Source: Aestuariicoccus sp032586235 (GTDB lineage Bacteria > Pseudomonadota > Alphaproteobacteria > Rhodobacterales > Rhodobacteraceae). From it: 64,000 bases of DNA. The notes beneath the pieces were generated by a model that made no database searches, was not told the origin of the DNA, and worked only from the letters and a program-made list of their open reading frames with translations. This document shows, one piece after another, positions 1 through 8,751 of the stretch (position 1 is the stretch's first letter; every line of letters begins with the position of its first letter). The stretch lies in NCBI RefSeq assembly GCF_032586235.1, contig NZ_JAWHTD010000005.1, positions 127,276 to 191,275 of the forward strand, read 5' to 3'. The position numbers and the translations under genes were made by a program.

Positions 1-225
1 CTGGGGCCCATACGTCATCTCGATCATCTCCAGCGGCGCCTTGCCCGCGTGCTGCGAGGCAAAGGACGAATGGCCCGCCGGATGCCAGTCCTGGGTCAGG
101 ATCACCGCGTCGAATTCGGCCATCAGCGCGTTGATGGGCATCACGATCTCGTCCCCGCCGGTCACGGCCAGCGCGCCCCCGGGGCAGAAATCGTTCTGAA
201 CGTCGATAACGAGAAGTGCGTGCAT
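1..225 (-). CDS. pncA: Nicotinamidase PncA, N-terminal part (runs off the window edge)
   Basis: The first 75 codons of an isochorismatase-fold nicotinamidase, which deamidates nicotinamide to nicotinate for NAD salvage. The start ATG (complement of 223-225) is followed by MHALLVIDVQNDFCPGG; Asp8 is the expected catalytic aspartate. The metal-binding trio D-x-H-x3-H is present as Asp46, His48 and His52 in the DWHPAGHSSF segment. The catalytic Cys and Lys lie mostly beyond the edge. It is divergent from trhO across a 97-bp gap. The family assignment is strong from these motifs; completeness of the gene cannot be judged. Confidence 0.93.
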   Translation of the reverse strand, partial: MHALLVIDVQNDFCPGGALAVTGGDEIVMPINALMAEFDAVILTQDWHPAGHSSFASQHAGKAPLEMIEMTYGPQ

Positions 226-322
226 ATCCGGTCTCCCTCAGCTGGCACAGGCCTACCAGCCGCTCAGGCCGGGTCAAGCCCCGCATCTTGCGCAAAGCCG
301 CGCACGGCAATAGACCGCGCGC

Positions 323-1249
323 ATGTTCACCGTCGCCGCGCTCTACCACTTCACACGATTCGACGACCCCGCCGCGCTGCAGGGCCCGCTGGCGGCACTT
401 GGCCGCGCGGAAAAGATCACTGGCACGCTGCTCTTGGCGCAGGAGGGGATCAACGGCACCATCGCCGGGCCGCGCGCCGGGATCGACGCGATGCTGGCCC
501 ACATCCGCGCGCTGCCCGGCTGCGCCGATCTCGAATGGAAGCTCTCTACCGCCGCCGAACGCCCCTTCGCCCGCCTCAAGGTGCGGCTCAAGCGCGAGAT
601 CGTGACCATGGGCCAGCCCGACGTCGATCCGCGCGCGGGCACCGGCCACTATGTCGCCCCCGCCGAATGGAACGCCCTGATCGCCAGCCCCGACGTCGCC
701 GTGATCGACACCCGCAACGACTATGAGGTCGCCATAGGCACCTTCGACGGCGCCATCGACCCGCAAACCCAAAGCTTCCGTGACTTCCCCGCCTGGTGGG
801 AGGAAAACAAGCACCGCTTCCACAACAAAAAGATCGCGATGTTCTGCACCGGCGGCATCCGCTGCGAGAAATCCACCAACTACCTGCTGGGCCAGGGGGT
901 GGACGAGGTCTATCACCTCAAGGGCGGCATCCTGAAATACCTCGAAGAGGTGCCCGAGGATCAAAGCACCTGGCACGGCGACTGCTTCGTCTTCGACGGC
1001 CGCGTGTCGGTCGGCCACGGGCTGCGCGAAGGCCCGCATGACCTTTGCCACGCCTGCCGCCGCCCGATCCTGCCCGCCGACCGCGACCGCCCGGAATACG
1101 AACACGGCGTGTCCTGCCACCTGTGCATCGACGAAACGTCGGACGACGACAAGGCCCGCTTCCGCGAACGCCAGAAACAGATCGCCCTGGCCCGCGCCCG
1201 CGGCGAACGCCACCTGCACGCGGATGTCGACGACTTCGACACCCCCTGA
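323..1249 (+). CDS. trhO: tRNA uridine-34 hydroxylase TrhO (rhodanese-related)
   Basis: A 308-aa protein of the YceA/TrhO family, which hydroxylates U34 of tRNAs in an oxygen-dependent, prephenate-independent route to 5-hydroxyuridine. An N-terminal alpha/beta domain (MFTVAALYHF onward) precedes a rhodanese domain with the active loop CTGGIRCEKS (Cys175, second Cys180). A cysteine-rich C-terminus follows (CHACRRP and CHLC pairs), as is usual for this family. Length and order match the family. It is a single gene, divergent from pncA and convergent with the MFS gene. Confidence 0.93.
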   Translation: MFTVAALYHFTRFDDPAALQGPLAALGRAEKITGTLLLAQEGINGTIAGPRAGIDAMLAHIRALPGCADLEWKLSTAAERPFARLKVRLKREIVTMGQPDVDPRAGTGHYVAPAEWNALIASPDVAVIDTRNDYEVAIGTFDGAIDPQTQSFRDFPAWWEENKHRFHNKKIAMFCTGGIRCEKSTNYLLGQGVDEVYHLKGGILKYLEEVPEDQSTWHGDCFVFDGRVSVGHGLREGPHDLCHACRRPILPADRDRPEYEHGVSCHLCIDETSDDDKARFRERQKQIALARARGERHLHADVDDFDTP

Positions 1250-1257
1250 TCTTCTTC

Positions 1258-1306
1258 TTGGGATAAATACTCCGGGGGGCTGCGCAGCAGCGGGGGCAGC
1301 GCCCCC
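1258..1306. repeat. Convergent-gene palindrome with ATAAATA leader (terminator-like)
   Basis: Between the convergent trhO and MFS genes. It contains ATAAATACTCCGGGG followed by a GC hairpin (GGGGGC-AGC-GCCCCC, 1292-1306). The same leader, ATAAATAT-CCCGGGG, recurs at 7076-7089 ahead of another palindrome between convergent genes. There is no T-tract, so a bidirectional terminator role is an inference. Confidence 0.55.
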
Positions 1307-1320
1307 TCCCCGGCCCGGCT

Positions 1321-2550
1321 TCAGGCGGCCAGCGCCCGTTCGGGGGCCGATGACCCGCCGCGCCCCCGGGTCACGATCCAGATCATGATCGCGATGTTGA
1401 AGCCGTTCCAGACGATGCCGTTGACGAAGGCCCATTGGTAGCTGCCGGTCAGATCGTAGATCGCCCCCGACAGCCATCCGCCCAGGGCCATTCCCATGAT
1501 CGTCATCATCAGCACAAAGCCGACCCGCGCCCCCGCCTCGCGCGCGGGCAGGTATTCGCGCACGATCACCGCATAGCTGGGCACGATCCCGCCCTGGCTC
1601 AGCCCGAATATCAGGCTGACGGCATAGAGGCTGACCATCCCGCCCGCCGGCAGGTAGAGAAAGAGCGCGATGCATTGCAACGTCGATCCGATCAACAGCG
1701 TGCGCACCCCGCCCAACCGGTCCGCCAGCACGCCCGAGATCAGCCGCGATACCACGCCGCCGAACAGCATCAGCGACAGCATCTCGGCCCCCACCGCCGC
1801 GCCGAACCCCATGTCCACGCAAAGCGCGACGATATGCACTTGCGGCATGGACATGGCCACGCAGCAGCTGATCCCGGCGAACCCCAGCAGGAATTGCAGC
1901 TGGCGCGGGCTCAGCCCTGTGCCCCGGGCCCGCTGCGAGGCCACGCTTTCGGCCTGTGCCAGCGCCTCGGCCGGGACCCGGCGGCGCAACAGCAGCGACA
2001 GCGGCAGCACGATGGCCAGCGTCAGCATCGCCAGCGCGGTGTAGATCCACCGCCAGCCCGCATCGGCCGCCAGCCAGCCCAAAAGCACCGGCCAGATCGC
2101 GCCCGACAGGTAATTGCCCGACGCCGCGATGGCGACGGCGATGCCGCGCCTGCGCAGAAACCATTGCGAGATATCGGCGATCAGAGGGCCGAAACAGGAC
2201 GCAGTACCAAAGCCGATCGCCAGCTGCACCAGGCTCAGCACCGCGATCGACGGGCTCAGCGCCGCCACCGCATAGCTCACCGCGATCAGCAGACCCGACG
2301 CGATCAGCGCCCAGGTCATGCCAAAGCGGTCCACCGCCCGGCCGATCAGCAGGTTGCCCAGCGCGAAACCGATCATTGTCGTCGTGTAGGGCAGCGCCGA
2401 TTCGGCGCGGCCCGCGCCGAATTCCGCCTCGACCGCGGGCATGATGACGATGATCGCCCACATGCCGACATTGCCCATCACCGCGATGGTCAGCGTGACC
2501 GCAAGCCGGATCCACGAATAGCGGCTGTCGAAGGGGGACGTGTCGTTCAT
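1321..2550 (-). CDS. MFS transporter
   Basis: A 409-aa integral membrane protein with about twelve hydrophobic segments and the typical cytoplasmic loop between halves (LLLRRRVPAEALAQAES...). The loop between TM2 and TM3 carries an MFS motif-A-like GRAVDRFG, and the second half repeats it as GVLADRLGG. The layout resembles MFS proteins of the monocarboxylate/oxalate-formate type, but no substrate can be read from the sequence. It is monocistronic, between trhO (convergent) and galM (divergent). The start ATG is at the complement of 2550. Confidence 0.85.
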   Translation of the reverse strand: MNDTSPFDSRYSWIRLAVTLTIAVMGNVGMWAIIVIMPAVEAEFGAGRAESALPYTTTMIGFALGNLLIGRAVDRFGMTWALIASGLLIAVSYAVAALSPSIAVLSLVQLAIGFGTASCFGPLIADISQWFLRRRGIAVAIAASGNYLSGAIWPVLLGWLAADAGWRWIYTALAMLTLAIVLPLSLLLRRRVPAEALAQAESVASQRARGTGLSPRQLQFLLGFAGISCCVAMSMPQVHIVALCVDMGFGAAVGAEMLSLMLFGGVVSRLISGVLADRLGGVRTLLIGSTLQCIALFLYLPAGGMVSLYAVSLIFGLSQGGIVPSYAVIVREYLPAREAGARVGFVLMMTIMGMALGGWLSGAIYDLTGSYQWAFVNGIVWNGFNIAIMIWIVTRGRGGSSAPERALAA

Positions 2551-2653
2551 GGCGGCACGCTACGCCGCCGCCCGCCGCCGCGATAGCCCAAATCGTCGAC
2601 CCGTTTGAAAGGCCCGCCGCGATGGGGCACTCTGCCCCGGACTGGAGGGCATC

Positions 2654-3625
2654 ATGAGCGACCGGATCGAAACAACGACCCTGAGCGATGGCGACGTTTC
2701 CGTCACGGTGTTGTCCTTGGGCTGCGCCATATTCGACTGGCAGGTCGCGGGGCGGCGCGTGGTGCTGGGCCATGCCGAGCCCGAACATTACCGGCAGAAC
2801 CCGGGGTCCATGGGCGCGGTCTGGGGTCGGGTTGCCAACCGCATCTCGAACGCGCGTTTCACGCTGGACGGCACCGAATACCCTCTGGCCGCGAACCAGG
2901 GGCCGCATATGCTGCACGGCGGCCCGGACGGCATCGGCAAGCGCAACTGGACGATGGAGCGTGACGGCGACCGCGCTTTGCGGCTGACATTGCACTCGCC
3001 GCATCTGGACCAGGGCTTTCCGGGCGCGGTGGATTTCACGGTCACGATGCGGCTGGACGGACATACCCTGCACTACGACATGCAGGCCCTGCCCGACCGC
3101 CCTACGCCGATCAACATGGTGCAGCACAGCTATTTCAACCTTGCCTGCCATGGCACGGTGCGCGACCACATCCTGCGGCTCAACGCCTCGCATTACACGC
3201 CAACCCACAGCGATCTGATCCCCACCGGCGACATCGCCGACGTGACCGGCACCAAGTGGGATTTCCGCAGCCCCCGTACCCTGGCCGACGCAGACCCCGA
3301 AGACGAGGGCTGGGACGGCAACCTGATGTTCGACCCAGCCCAAGGCGACGCCCCGCAGGTCGAGCTGCGCACGCAGGACATGGGCCTGAAGCTCTGGACC
3401 GATCAGCCCGCAGTGCAGCTCTATTCCTCGATCTGGCTGGGCCCGGGTCCGACGCAGCGCCCCGATCAGCCGCATATGCGGTCGGGCGGGGTCTGCCTCG
3501 AGGCGCAGTATCCGCCGGACGCCGTCAATATTCCGGCGTTCGGGTCGATCATCCACACGCCCGACCGGCCCTACCGACAGCGCACCGCCATCGAAATCGC
3601 CCCCGTTCCGGCCCCTGGGTTTTAA
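2654..3625 (+). CDS. galM: Aldose 1-epimerase (mutarotase)
   Basis: A 323-aa galactose-mutarotase fold protein that interconverts alpha and beta anomers of aldoses. Family motifs seen: GRVANRIS, the substrate loop HMLHGGPDGIGKRNW, the catalytic-His segment VQHSYFNL, and a C-terminal GVCLEAQYPPDAVN holding the catalytic Glu. A clear Shine-Dalgarno (GGAGGG) lies 6 nt before the ATG. It is divergent from the MFS gene and followed 30 bp later by the eutB-like gene, so co-transcription is possible. Length is slightly under typical E. coli GalM. Confidence 0.9.
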   Translation: MSDRIETTTLSDGDVSVTVLSLGCAIFDWQVAGRRVVLGHAEPEHYRQNPGSMGAVWGRVANRISNARFTLDGTEYPLAANQGPHMLHGGPDGIGKRNWTMERDGDRALRLTLHSPHLDQGFPGAVDFTVTMRLDGHTLHYDMQALPDRPTPINMVQHSYFNLACHGTVRDHILRLNASHYTPTHSDLIPTGDIADVTGTKWDFRSPRTLADADPEDEGWDGNLMFDPAQGDAPQVELRTQDMGLKLWTDQPAVQLYSSIWLGPGPTQRPDQPHMRSGGVCLEAQYPPDAVNIPAFGSIIHTPDRPYRQRTAIEIAPVPAPGF

Positions 3626-3655
3626 TCGCGGCGGCACTGTCCTAGTGTCGCGCGC

Positions 3656-4681
3656 ATGAAAATCGCTGCCGACAGACCTGCGGTCACGCTCGACCGGATC
3701 ATGGCCGCCGCCCGCGTGCTGCTCGGCGTCGCCGATGCGACGCCCATGGTCCCCTCGCCGCATATGGAGGCGACTTACGGCCAGCCTTTCTGGCTCAAGC
3801 TGGAGAACATGCAGCCCATCGGGGCCTTCAAACTGCGTGGCGCGCTCAACGCCGTTGCCGCCCTGCCTGACGGTACGCGGGGCGTGACCTGCTGTTCCAC
3901 CGGCAATCATGGCCGCGGGGTGGCCTATGCCGCACGGGCACGCGGGATCCCCGCGACGATCTGCATGTCCAACCTCGTGCCGCAGGCCAAGTTCGACGGG
4001 ATCCGCGCGCTGGGGGCCGAGGTCCGCATCGTCGGTACCTCGCAGGATGATGCGCAGGTGGAATGCGAACGGCTGGTGGCCGAAGAGGGCTTTACCGAGA
4101 TCTCGCCTTTCGACGATCCGCTTGTGATCGCCGGGCAAGGCACCATCGGGCTGGAGATCCTCGCCGCCGCACCCGACATCGACACGCTGCTGGTGCCCCT
4201 GTCGGGCGGCGGGCTGGCCGCCGGTGTGGCGAGCGCCGCCAAGGCCATCAACCCCGCGATCCGCGTCATCGGCATAAGTATGGACCGGGGTGCGGCGATG
4301 TACGAAAGCCTCAAGGCCGGCCATCCCGTCGAGGTCGAGGAGGTGCCCAGCCTCGCCGACAGCCTCGGCGGCGGCATCGGGCTGATGAACCGCCTGTCCT
4401 ACCCGATCTGCCGCACCTTGCTGGACGACGTGGTGATCGTGTCCGAAGAGGCCATCTATCGCGCCATGCAGACCCTTTATTACGAGGACCGCATCGTCGC
4501 CGAAGGGGCCTGCGTGGTCGGCATCGCCGCCGTGCAGACGGGCCGCGTTCAATTGACCGGGCCCACCGCCACGGTCATCACAGGGCGCAATGCCGACATG
4601 GATCTCTTCACCCGCGTCGTCACCGGGCAGGATGTGGTTCTGGGCGATCTGACACTCAGGGGGGCGCCTTATGCCGCATGA
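3656..4681 (+). CDS. eutB: PLP-dependent dehydratase, EutB-like (threonine dehydratase family)
   Basis: A 341-aa fold-type II PLP enzyme. The PLP lysine is Lys59 in IGAFKLRGALNA, the substrate-loop motif is STGNHGRGVAYAA, and the phosphate-binding glycine loop is LSGGGLAAG. It resembles EutB of hydroxyectoine utilisation and the related beta-hydroxyaspartate dehydratases (BhcB). Pairing with a cyclodeaminase-family gene (11-bp overlap) and then a class III aminotransferase is the eutB-eutC-doeD order, which favours EutB. The ectoine hydrolase, deacetylase, transporter and regulator genes are absent here, so the physiological substrate is open; threonine/serine dehydratase is the alternative. 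Confidence 0.72.
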   Translation: MKIAADRPAVTLDRIMAAARVLLGVADATPMVPSPHMEATYGQPFWLKLENMQPIGAFKLRGALNAVAALPDGTRGVTCCSTGNHGRGVAYAARARGIPATICMSNLVPQAKFDGIRALGAEVRIVGTSQDDAQVECERLVAEEGFTEISPFDDPLVIAGQGTIGLEILAAAPDIDTLLVPLSGGGLAAGVASAAKAINPAIRVIGISMDRGAAMYESLKAGHPVEVEEVPSLADSLGGGIGLMNRLSYPICRTLLDDVVIVSEEAIYRAMQTLYYEDRIVAEGACVVGIAAVQTGRVQLTGPTATVITGRNADMDLFTRVVTGQDVVLGDLTLRGAPYAA

Positions 4682-5657
4682 CATCCGGGTGGTGACGGAA
4701 ACCGAATTGCGCGAGCTGGTGAAGCTCGACCTCGACCTTGTCAACGTGGTCGAACAGGCCTTCGTCGCGCTGGGACGCGGCGACGTGATCATGCCGCCGA
4801 TCATGTCGATGGAGCTGCCACAGCTGAACGCCGAGGTGGACGCCAAGACCGCCTTTATCCCCGGCTTCGACGGCTTCGCGCTCAAGGTCAGCACCGGTTT
4901 TTTCGACAACCCCAAACGCGGGCTGCCCAGCCTCGGCGGCCTGATGACCCTGCTGTCGGCCACCGATGGCGCGGTGCGGGCGGTGTTCCTGGACAACGGC
5001 TTTCTGACCGACATGCGGACCGCCGCCGCGGGCGCCGTGGCCGCACGGCACCTTGCACCTGAAACGGTGACGACGGCGGGCGTGATCGGCACCGGCCTGC
5101 AGGCCCGGCTGCAAATGCGCGCCGCCCATCTGGTGCGCCCGTTCGAGCGCGTGCTGGTCTGGGGCCGCGATCTGGAAAAGGCCACGCTCTGCGCCGCCGA
5201 TCTGGGCCGCGACATCGGCGTCGAGGCCGAGGTCTGCACCGACCCCGCCGTGCTGATGAAACGCGCGCAGCTGGTGGTCACCACGACCCCCAGCTTCACC
5301 CCCATCGTTCAGGCGGGCTGGCTGCATCCCGAACTGCACATCACCGCCATGGGGTCGGACGCGCCCGACAAATGCGAACTTGCGCCCGAGGCGCTGGCCC
5401 GCGCCGATCTCTACGTCGCCGACAGCGCAGCCCAGGTCGAGACCCGGGGCGAATTGCGCACGGCGCTGGAAAGGGGGGTCTGGCCCGGCACCCCCGTCAC
5501 CGAGTTGGGTCCGCTGATCCTCGGCGCGCAGCCGGGACGAAACAGCGCACGCGACACCACCATCGCCGATTTGACGGGCACCGGCGCACAGGATACCGCG
5601 ATCGCGACACATGTGTTCGCACGGTTGGGGGATGCAGGCACCCTCATCTCCACCTGA
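4671..5657 (+). CDS. eutC: EutC-like protein (ornithine cyclodeaminase/mu-crystallin family)
   Basis: A 328-aa NAD(P)-dependent protein of the OCD/mu-crystallin family. It shows KTAFIPGFDGFALKVSTGFFDNP (substrate-binding half), FLDNGFLTDMRTAAAGAVAARHLAP, and the dinucleotide-binding VIGTGLQARLQMRA. Relatives are EutC of ectoine utilisation and the iminosuccinate reductase BhcD. It starts inside the end of the eutB-like gene (11-bp overlap), which implies translational coupling. Together the pair probably processes a hydroxylated amino acid through an imine; this is inferred from the family and the pairing. Confidence 0.75.
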   Translation: MPHDIRVVTETELRELVKLDLDLVNVVEQAFVALGRGDVIMPPIMSMELPQLNAEVDAKTAFIPGFDGFALKVSTGFFDNPKRGLPSLGGLMTLLSATDGAVRAVFLDNGFLTDMRTAAAGAVAARHLAPETVTTAGVIGTGLQARLQMRAAHLVRPFERVLVWGRDLEKATLCAADLGRDIGVEAEVCTDPAVLMKRAQLVVTTTPSFTPIVQAGWLHPELHITAMGSDAPDKCELAPEALARADLYVADSAAQVETRGELRTALERGVWPGTPVTELGPLILGAQPGRNSARDTTIADLTGTGAQDTAIATHVFARLGDAGTLIST

Positions 5658-5687
5658 CCGGAATCGCACAAGGAAAAAGGACAGATC

Positions 5688-7058
5688 ATGTTGAAGAACG
5701 ATATGCTGGAACAGTGGGACCGAGAGAACTTCTTCCACCCATCGACACATCTCGCCGAATTCGCGCGTGGCAACCTGCCGAACCGCGTCATCACCGGCGG
5801 CACCGATTGCCACATCACCGACCGTGACGGCACCCGCCTGCTGGATGCCTTCGCCGGGCTCTACTGCGTCAACGTCGGTTACGGGCGTCAGGACATCGCC
5901 GACGCCATTGCCGCGCAGGCCAAAGAGCTGGCCTATTACCACGCCTATGTCGGCCACGGCACCGAGGCGTCGATCACGCTGGCCAAGATGATCCTCGACC
6001 GCGCGCCCGACCACATGTCCAAGGTCTATTTCGGGCTGTCCGGATCCGACGCGAACGAGACCAACATCAAGCTGGTCTGGTATTACAACAACATCCTGGG
6101 CCGCCCCGAGAAGAAAAAGATCATCTCGCGCTGGCGCGGCTATCACGGCTCGGGGCTGATGACCGGCTCGCTGACGGGGCTCGAGCTTTTCCACAAGAAG
6201 TTCGACCTGCCGCTGGCGCAGGTCCTGCATACCGAGGCGCCCTATTACTATCGCCGCACCGACACGGGCATGGACGAGGCCGCCTTCGTCACCCATTGCG
6301 CCGCCGAGCTCGAGGCGCTGATCGAACGCGAGGGCGCCGACACCATCGCCGCCTTCATCGGCGAGCCGGTCCTGGGCACCGGCGGCATCGTCCCGCCGCC
6401 CGCCGGTTACTGGAAGGCGATCCAGTCGGTCCTGCAAAAGCACGACATCCTGCTGATCGCCGACGAGGTCGTGACCGGCTTCGGCCGTCTGGGCAGCATG
6501 TTCGGCTCGGATCACTACGGTCTGAAACCCGATCTCATCACCATCGCCAAGGGCCTGACCTCGGCCTATGCACCGCTTTCCGGCTCCATCGTGTCCGACA
6601 GGATGTGGAAGGTTCTGGAACAGGGCACCGACGAAAACGGCCCCATCGGCCACGGCTGGACCTATTCGGCCCATCCCATCGGCTCCGCCGCCGGGGTCGC
6701 CAACCTGAAACTGCTGGACGAGCTGAACCTGATCGGCAACGCCGGTGACACCGGCGCGTATCTCAACAAGGTCATGACCGAGGCGGTGGGCCACCACGCC
6801 AACGTAGGCGAGGTGCGCGGCGAGGGCATGCTCTGCGCCGTCGAATTCGTCAAGGACCGCGACAGCCGCACCTTCTTCGACGCCGCCGACAAGGTCGGGC
6901 CCCGCATCGCCGCGGCCCTTCTCGACCAGGGCGTCATCGCCCGCGCCATGCCGCAGGGCGACATCCTGGGCTTCGCCCCGCCCTTCTGCCTCACCCGGGC
7001 CGAAGCGGACGAAATCGCCGCCAAGACCGCCAAAGCGGTGGCTCAGATCCTCACCTGA
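5688..7058 (+). CDS. Class III (omega) aminotransferase, DoeD-like
   Basis: A 456-aa fold-type I PLP aminotransferase. It shows the N-terminal HLAEFARGNLP, the family block DAFAGLYCVNVGYGR, the PLP-contact segment LSGSDANETNIK, the Asp motif LLIADEVVTGFGRLG, and Lys288 in TIAKGLTSAYAPL as the Schiff-base lysine. An AAGGA Shine-Dalgarno lies just upstream. It follows eutC by 30 bp in the same orientation, so a three-gene operon is likely. Resemblance and position suggest DoeD, the diaminobutyrate transaminase of ectoine breakdown. A general omega-amino acid:pyruvate aminotransferase is the fallback. Confidence 0.82.
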   Translation: MLKNDMLEQWDRENFFHPSTHLAEFARGNLPNRVITGGTDCHITDRDGTRLLDAFAGLYCVNVGYGRQDIADAIAAQAKELAYYHAYVGHGTEASITLAKMILDRAPDHMSKVYFGLSGSDANETNIKLVWYYNNILGRPEKKKIISRWRGYHGSGLMTGSLTGLELFHKKFDLPLAQVLHTEAPYYYRRTDTGMDEAAFVTHCAAELEALIEREGADTIAAFIGEPVLGTGGIVPPPAGYWKAIQSVLQKHDILLIADEVVTGFGRLGSMFGSDHYGLKPDLITIAKGLTSAYAPLSGSIVSDRMWKVLEQGTDENGPIGHGWTYSAHPIGSAAGVANLKLLDELNLIGNAGDTGAYLNKVMTEAVGHHANVGEVRGEGMLCAVEFVKDRDSRTFFDAADKVGPRIAAALLDQGVIARAMPQGDILGFAPPFCLTRAEADEIAAKTAKAVAQILT

Positions 7059-7075
7059 CCTCTTTCATCTGGTCA

Positions 7076-7115
7076 TAAATATCCCGGGGAGCGAGGGGCT
7101 GGCCCCTCGCTCCCC
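7076..7115. terminator. Strong palindrome between convergent genes
   Basis: A 13-bp perfect stem (7086-7098 with 7103-7115) and a CTGG loop, preceded by ATAAATAT. It lies between the aminotransferase stop and the glpK stop, so it is well placed as a bidirectional terminator although no T-run follows. It shares its ATAAATA-CCGGGG leader with the element at 1258-1306. Confidence 0.6.
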
Positions 7116-7137
7116 AATCTCAAGGCCCGCGCGGCGC

Positions 7138-8625
7138 TCAGAATCCCTGGGCCGCCGTCACCGCCCGCTTCCACGCGCCGTATTTCGCCGCGCGGGTGTC
7201 CTCGTCCATCTGCGGCTGGAAATTCCGCTCCAGCGCCCAGGTCTCGGCGAAACCCTCCATGTCCGGATAAAGCCCGGCGCGCTGCCCGGCGAGCCAGGCC
7301 GCACCCATGGCTGTCGTCTCTAGCACCTTGGGCCGGTCGACCGGCGCGCCGATGATGTCCGACAGGAACTGCATCGCCCAGTCGCTGGCGCTCATCCCGC
7401 CGTCCACGCGCAGGGTGCGGTCGCCGCCTTCGGGCGTCCAGTCCGCATGCATCGCCTCCAGCAGATCGCGGGTCTGATAACCGACCGATTCAAGCGCGGC
7501 GCGGGCGAACTCCTCTGGCCCGGAATTGCGCGTCAGCCCAAAGATCGCACCCCGGCATTCGGCGTTCCAATAGGGCGCGCCCAGCCCGGTGAAGGCCGGC
7601 ACCAGGACAACGCCCTGCCCGGCATCGGCCTTTTCGGCCAGCGGCTGGGTCTCTTTCGCTTCGCGGATGATCTTGAGCCCGTCGCGCAGCCATTGCACCA
7701 CCGCCCCGGCGATAAAGATCGATCCCTCCAGCGCATAGGTCGGCTTGCCGTCCATCTGATAGGCGATCGTCGTCAGCAGGCGGTTCTTCGAGGTCACCGG
7801 CGTTTCGCCGGTGTTGAGCAGCGCGAAACACCCGGTGCCGTAGGTCGATTTCAGCATCCCCGGCTGGAAACAGGCCTGCCCGATGGTCGCTGCCTGCTGG
7901 TCGCCCGCGACGCCCAGGATCGGGATCTCTCGCCCGAAAAGGTCGGACCGCGTCACGCCGAAATCGGCGGCGCAATCGTGCACTTCGGGCAGCATTCCGC
8001 GCGGAATGTCGAAAAGATCGCAGATTGTCTGCGACCAGCGCCCCTTGCGGATGTCGTAAAGCAATGTCCGCGCGGCGTTCGTGGCGTCGGTGACATGCCG
8101 CTTGCCGCCGGTCAGCTTCCAGATCAGATAGGTGTCGACGGTGCCGAAAAGAAGCTCGCCCGCCTTCGCCCGCTCGCGCGCGCCGTCGACGTTGTCCAGG
8201 ATCCACTTCAGCTTGGTCCCCGAGAAATACGGGTCAAGCAGCAGGCCCGTCCGATCCGTGAACATCGCCTCGTGCCCGGCCTCGCGCAGCGCCGCGCAGG
8301 TGTCCGAGGTGCGGCGGTCCTGCCAGACGATGGCGTTATAGACCGGCTTGCCGGTCTCCTTGTCCCAAACCAGCGTGGTTTCGCGCTGATTGGTGATGCC
8401 GATGGCGGCGATGTCGTCCGCCGACACGCCCGCCCGCTCGATCACGCTGCGGCAGACGCCCGCGGTGGTCGACCAAAGGTCCGCCGGGTCGTGCTCGACC
8501 CAGCCGCTGGCCGGGTAATGCTGCGGAAATTCCTCCTGCGCGGTCGCGGTCAGGTTCATCGCCTCGTCGAAGAGAATGGCGCGGCTGGATGTGGTGCCCT
8601 GGTCGATGGCCAGAATGAATCGCAT
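7138..8625 (-). CDS. glpK: Glycerol kinase
   Basis: A 495-aa FGGY-family kinase that phosphorylates glycerol to sn-glycerol-3-phosphate. It shows the N-terminal phosphate loop DQGTTSSRAILFD, substrate segments NQRETT and WQDRRT, the signature YGTGCFALLNTGE, and the ADP-binding VDGGMSASDWAMQ. Length is typical. A G-rich Shine-Dalgarno precedes the ATG. No glpF, glpD or glpR is adjacent; it sits alone between the aminotransferase (convergent) and the flagellar block on the same strand. Confidence 0.96.
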   Translation of the reverse strand: MRFILAIDQGTTSSRAILFDEAMNLTATAQEEFPQHYPASGWVEHDPADLWSTTAGVCRSVIERAGVSADDIAAIGITNQRETTLVWDKETGKPVYNAIVWQDRRTSDTCAALREAGHEAMFTDRTGLLLDPYFSGTKLKWILDNVDGARERAKAGELLFGTVDTYLIWKLTGGKRHVTDATNAARTLLYDIRKGRWSQTICDLFDIPRGMLPEVHDCAADFGVTRSDLFGREIPILGVAGDQQAATIGQACFQPGMLKSTYGTGCFALLNTGETPVTSKNRLLTTIAYQMDGKPTYALEGSIFIAGAVVQWLRDGLKIIREAKETQPLAEKADAGQGVVLVPAFTGLGAPYWNAECRGAIFGLTRNSGPEEFARAALESVGYQTRDLLEAMHADWTPEGGDRTLRVDGGMSASDWAMQFLSDIIGAPVDRPKVLETTAMGAAWLAGQRAGLYPDMEGFAETWALERNFQPQMDEDTRAAKYGAWKRAVTAAQGF

Positions 8626-8751
8626 GGTCCCCCCTTGGAAATTCGTCTGGTAATTCGTCCTCTGCGGGCATTCGCCCGGTTTCGACCCGCGAGTCTACAA
8701 TGCAAGAGGCCGAATGCCCAGACGGGGGGGCAGCCGGTGAGCAGAGCGCCG

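Noticed and set aside
4656..6797. 713-codon open frame opposite eutC and the aminotransferase
   Set aside because: Same artefact; the plus strand has unmistakable eutC and aminotransferase motifs.
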